Notes under the pieces: model-generated | Told to the model about the DNA's origin: nothing | The model's database searches: none | What the model saw: only the letters and a program-made list of their open reading frames with translations | DNA from: Pseudomonas sp. UBA4194 | GTDB lineage: Bacteria > Pseudomonadota > Gammaproteobacteria > Pseudomonadales > Pseudomonadaceae | Assembly: GCF_002379585.1 (NCBI RefSeq) | Contig: NZ_DFUE01000080.1 | Span: 56,951 to 63,392 of the forward strand | Reading direction: 5' to 3' | DNA length: 6,442 nucleotides | Translations under genes and position numbers: made by a program | Part shown: positions 5,077-6,442 of the stretch, piece after piece | How positions within the stretch are numbered: position 1 is the stretch's first letter | Layout of the letters: every line of letters begins with the position of its first letter

Positions 5077-6372
5077 ATGAATTCTGCACTGACTCAAAAC
5101 CAACGCCTGCTGGCCCTGCGTGAACAACACGTACCGCGAGGTATCGCTACCGCTCACCCTGTGGTCGCCGCACGCGCCCACGGTGCGCAGCTGTGGGACG
5201 TGGACAACAAGCGTTATCTGGATTTCGTCGGTGGCATCGGTGTACTCAATGTGGGCCATAACCACCCGGACGTGGTGGAAGCGGTGCGCCGCCAGGTGGG
5301 CGAGATCTCCCATGCCAGCTTTCAGGTGGTGGCCTATGAGAGCTATATCGAGGTGGCCGCGCGCCTGAACAAACTGGTGGGTGGCGACGAGCACTACAAG
5401 AGCGTGCTGTTCACCTCCGGCGCCGAGGCCGTGGAAAACGCGATCAAGATCGCCCGTGGCTACACCAATCGTCCGGCGGTGATTTCCTTTCGCGGTGGCT
5501 TCCATGGCCGCACCTTGCTGGGTGTCACGCTGACCGGCATGAGCCAGCCTTACAAACAGAACTTCGGTCCCTTCCCCGCCGAGATCTATCACGCCACCTA
5601 CCCGAACGCTTACCGGGGCATCAGCAGCGATGACGCCTTGGCGCAGTTGCATGAGCTGTTCGCCAGCGATGTTGCGCCCGACCGGGTGGCCGCCATCCTG
5701 ATCGAGCCGGTGCAAGGCGACGGTGGTTTCCTCGCCGCACCGCCGGAGTTCCTTCAGGCCCTGCGCGCGTTGTGCACACAGCACGGCATCGTGCTGATCG
5801 CCGACGAAATCCAGGCCGGGTTCGGCCGCACCGGTACGATGTTCGGGTTCCAGCATGCGGGCATCAAGCCTGATCTGGTCACGGTGGCCAAGTCGCTGGC
5901 CGGCGGCATGCCGCTGTCAGGCGTGGTGGGGCGTGCCGAAATCATGGACGCCCCCACCCCCGGCGGACTGGGGGGCACCTACGGGGGGAATGCGGTGGCA
6001 TGTGCGGCGGCCCTGGCAGTGCTCAACCTGTTCGAACGGGAGGATCTGCTGGCCCAGGGCGAGCAGCGCGCCGTGCAGATGCGCGAAGGTTTGCTGGCCT
6101 TGCAGAAGCGCTACCCGCGCATCGGCGACGTGCGTGGGCTGGGCTTCATGCTGGCCATCGAGATGGTCAAGAACGATGCCCGGCAAAGCCCCGACGCGGA
6201 CCTGACCCAGCGGGTCATCGACGAGGCACGCAATGCCGGTTTGCTGGTGATCAAGTGCGGCCTGTACCGCAACGTGGTGCGCTTCCTGGCGCCGCTGGTG
6301 ACCACGGCCGAACAGGTAACAGAAGCATTGCAGATGCTCGACAAAGCGCTGGCCGCCGCCACAGATTCATAG
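5077..6372 (+). CDS. gabT: 4-aminobutyrate-type (omega-amino acid) aminotransferase, class III, PLP-dependent
   Basis: This 431-residue cytoplasmic enzyme aligns with E. coli GabT without large gaps. It transfers the terminal amino group of GABA or a similar omega-amino acid to 2-oxoglutarate, giving a semialdehyde and glutamate. K272 in AKSLAGG is the PLP Schiff-base lysine, D243 in IADEIQAG pairs with the pyridine nitrogen, SGAEA (114-118) and T301 hold the phosphate, and R145 (FHGRT) and R402 (VVRFLAPL) correspond to the substrate-binding arginines R141 and R398 of E. coli GabT. Two positions differ from E. coli: D215 in EPVQGDGG replaces the gate glutamate E211, and F142 replaces Y138. 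The product feeds the semialdehyde dehydrogenase encoded at 2188. A 5-aminovalerate (DavT-like) or other omega-amino acid substrate is a real alternative. The class III aminotransferase call is very secure; the exact substrate is moderate. Confidence 0.9.
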   Translation: MNSALTQNQRLLALREQHVPRGIATAHPVVAARAHGAQLWDVDNKRYLDFVGGIGVLNVGHNHPDVVEAVRRQVGEISHASFQVVAYESYIEVAARLNKLVGGDEHYKSVLFTSGAEAVENAIKIARGYTNRPAVISFRGGFHGRTLLGVTLTGMSQPYKQNFGPFPAEIYHATYPNAYRGISSDDALAQLHELFASDVAPDRVAAILIEPVQGDGGFLAAPPEFLQALRALCTQHGIVLIADEIQAGFGRTGTMFGFQHAGIKPDLVTVAKSLAGGMPLSGVVGRAEIMDAPTPGGLGGTYGGNAVACAAALAVLNLFEREDLLAQGEQRAVQMREGLLALQKRYPRIGDVRGLGFMLAIEMVKNDARQSPDADLTQRVIDEARNAGLLVIKCGLYRNVVRFLAPLVTTAEQVTEALQMLDKALAAATDS

Positions 6373-6380
6373 GGAAGCCA

Positions 6381-6442
6381 CCGGCCCCTTCGCGGCTTCA
6401 CGCCGCTCCTACGGGCAATCACTGTAGGAGCGGCGTACAGCC
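6381..6442. repeat. Inverted pair of REP elements after gabT, second copy cut by the window end
   Basis: The first REP (6381-6415, + strand) is close to the P. putida-type sequence: CCGGCC, then GCGGC (6392-6396), loop TTCAC, GCCGC (6402-6406), then TCCTACGGG. The second starts at about 6423 on the opposite strand. CGCCGCTCCTAC (6401-6412) and GTAGGAGCGGCG (6424-6435) are a perfect 12-base inverted repeat around an 11-base loop. It begins nine bases after the gabT stop (6370-6372). Such REP pairs are known as substrates of REP-associated (RAYT) transposases and can stabilise upstream mRNA. No other terminator for gabT is visible. Confidence 0.88.

Noticed and set aside
5002..5856. Open frame on the - strand (284 codons) opposite the aminotransferase
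   Set aside because: Antisense of a conserved PLP enzyme, with no homologous features or suitable ribosome binding site seen.
6381..6442. CRISPR-like or insertion-sequence end after gabT
   Set aside because: The repeats are a single inverted REP pair, without regularly spaced direct repeats, a transposase gene or target duplications.

Overview
The window is GC-rich and gene-dense, with all five genes on the + strand. It looks like Pseudomonas, most likely the P. putida/fluorescens side of the genus. The main evidence for this is copies of the roughly 35-bp Pseudomonas REP palindrome (core pattern GCGGC-loop-GCCGCTCCTAC) in the gaps between genes, together with strong Shine-Dalgarno sites and GC-rich third codon positions. 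The organism call is an inference from these features, not from a database match.

Layout: 1-218 is a leader without a convincing gene. It holds a possible terminator of an off-window gene and a strong foldback just before the first ribosome binding site. 219-1139 and 1139-1936 encode two inner-membrane permeases of the spermidine/putrescine (PotB/PotC-like) ABC class, with start and stop codons overlapping by one base. 1937-2187 is a 251-base gap with a REP element. 2188-3648 encodes a GabD-type succinate-semialdehyde dehydrogenase. 3649-3738 is a short gap with a degenerate REP. 3739-4827 encodes the PotA-like ATPase of the transporter. 4828-5076 is a 249-base gap with a large REP-derived foldback and the leader of the last gene. 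5077-6372 encodes a GabT-type PLP-dependent omega-amino-acid aminotransferase. 6373-6442 holds an inverted REP pair that is cut by the window edge.

Function: the genes form a self-contained uptake-and-degradation module. Two permeases and an ATPase would import a small amine or omega-amino acid. The aminotransferase would move its terminal amino group to 2-oxoglutarate, and the dehydrogenase would oxidise the resulting semialdehyde to a dicarboxylate. GABA to succinate is the simplest reading; 5-aminovalerate to glutarate or a polyamine-derived acid is possible. The periplasmic substrate-binding protein that such a transporter needs is not in the window and may lie just upstream.

This is mostly a recognisable catabolic locus, not an obviously new system. 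The points most worth checking are residue substitutions in the two enzymes (a Glu at the GabD position that usually discriminates NADP from NAD, and an Asp in place of the gate Glu of GabT), the interleaving of transporter and enzyme genes, and the REP-derived structures in every gap downstream of the first two genes.
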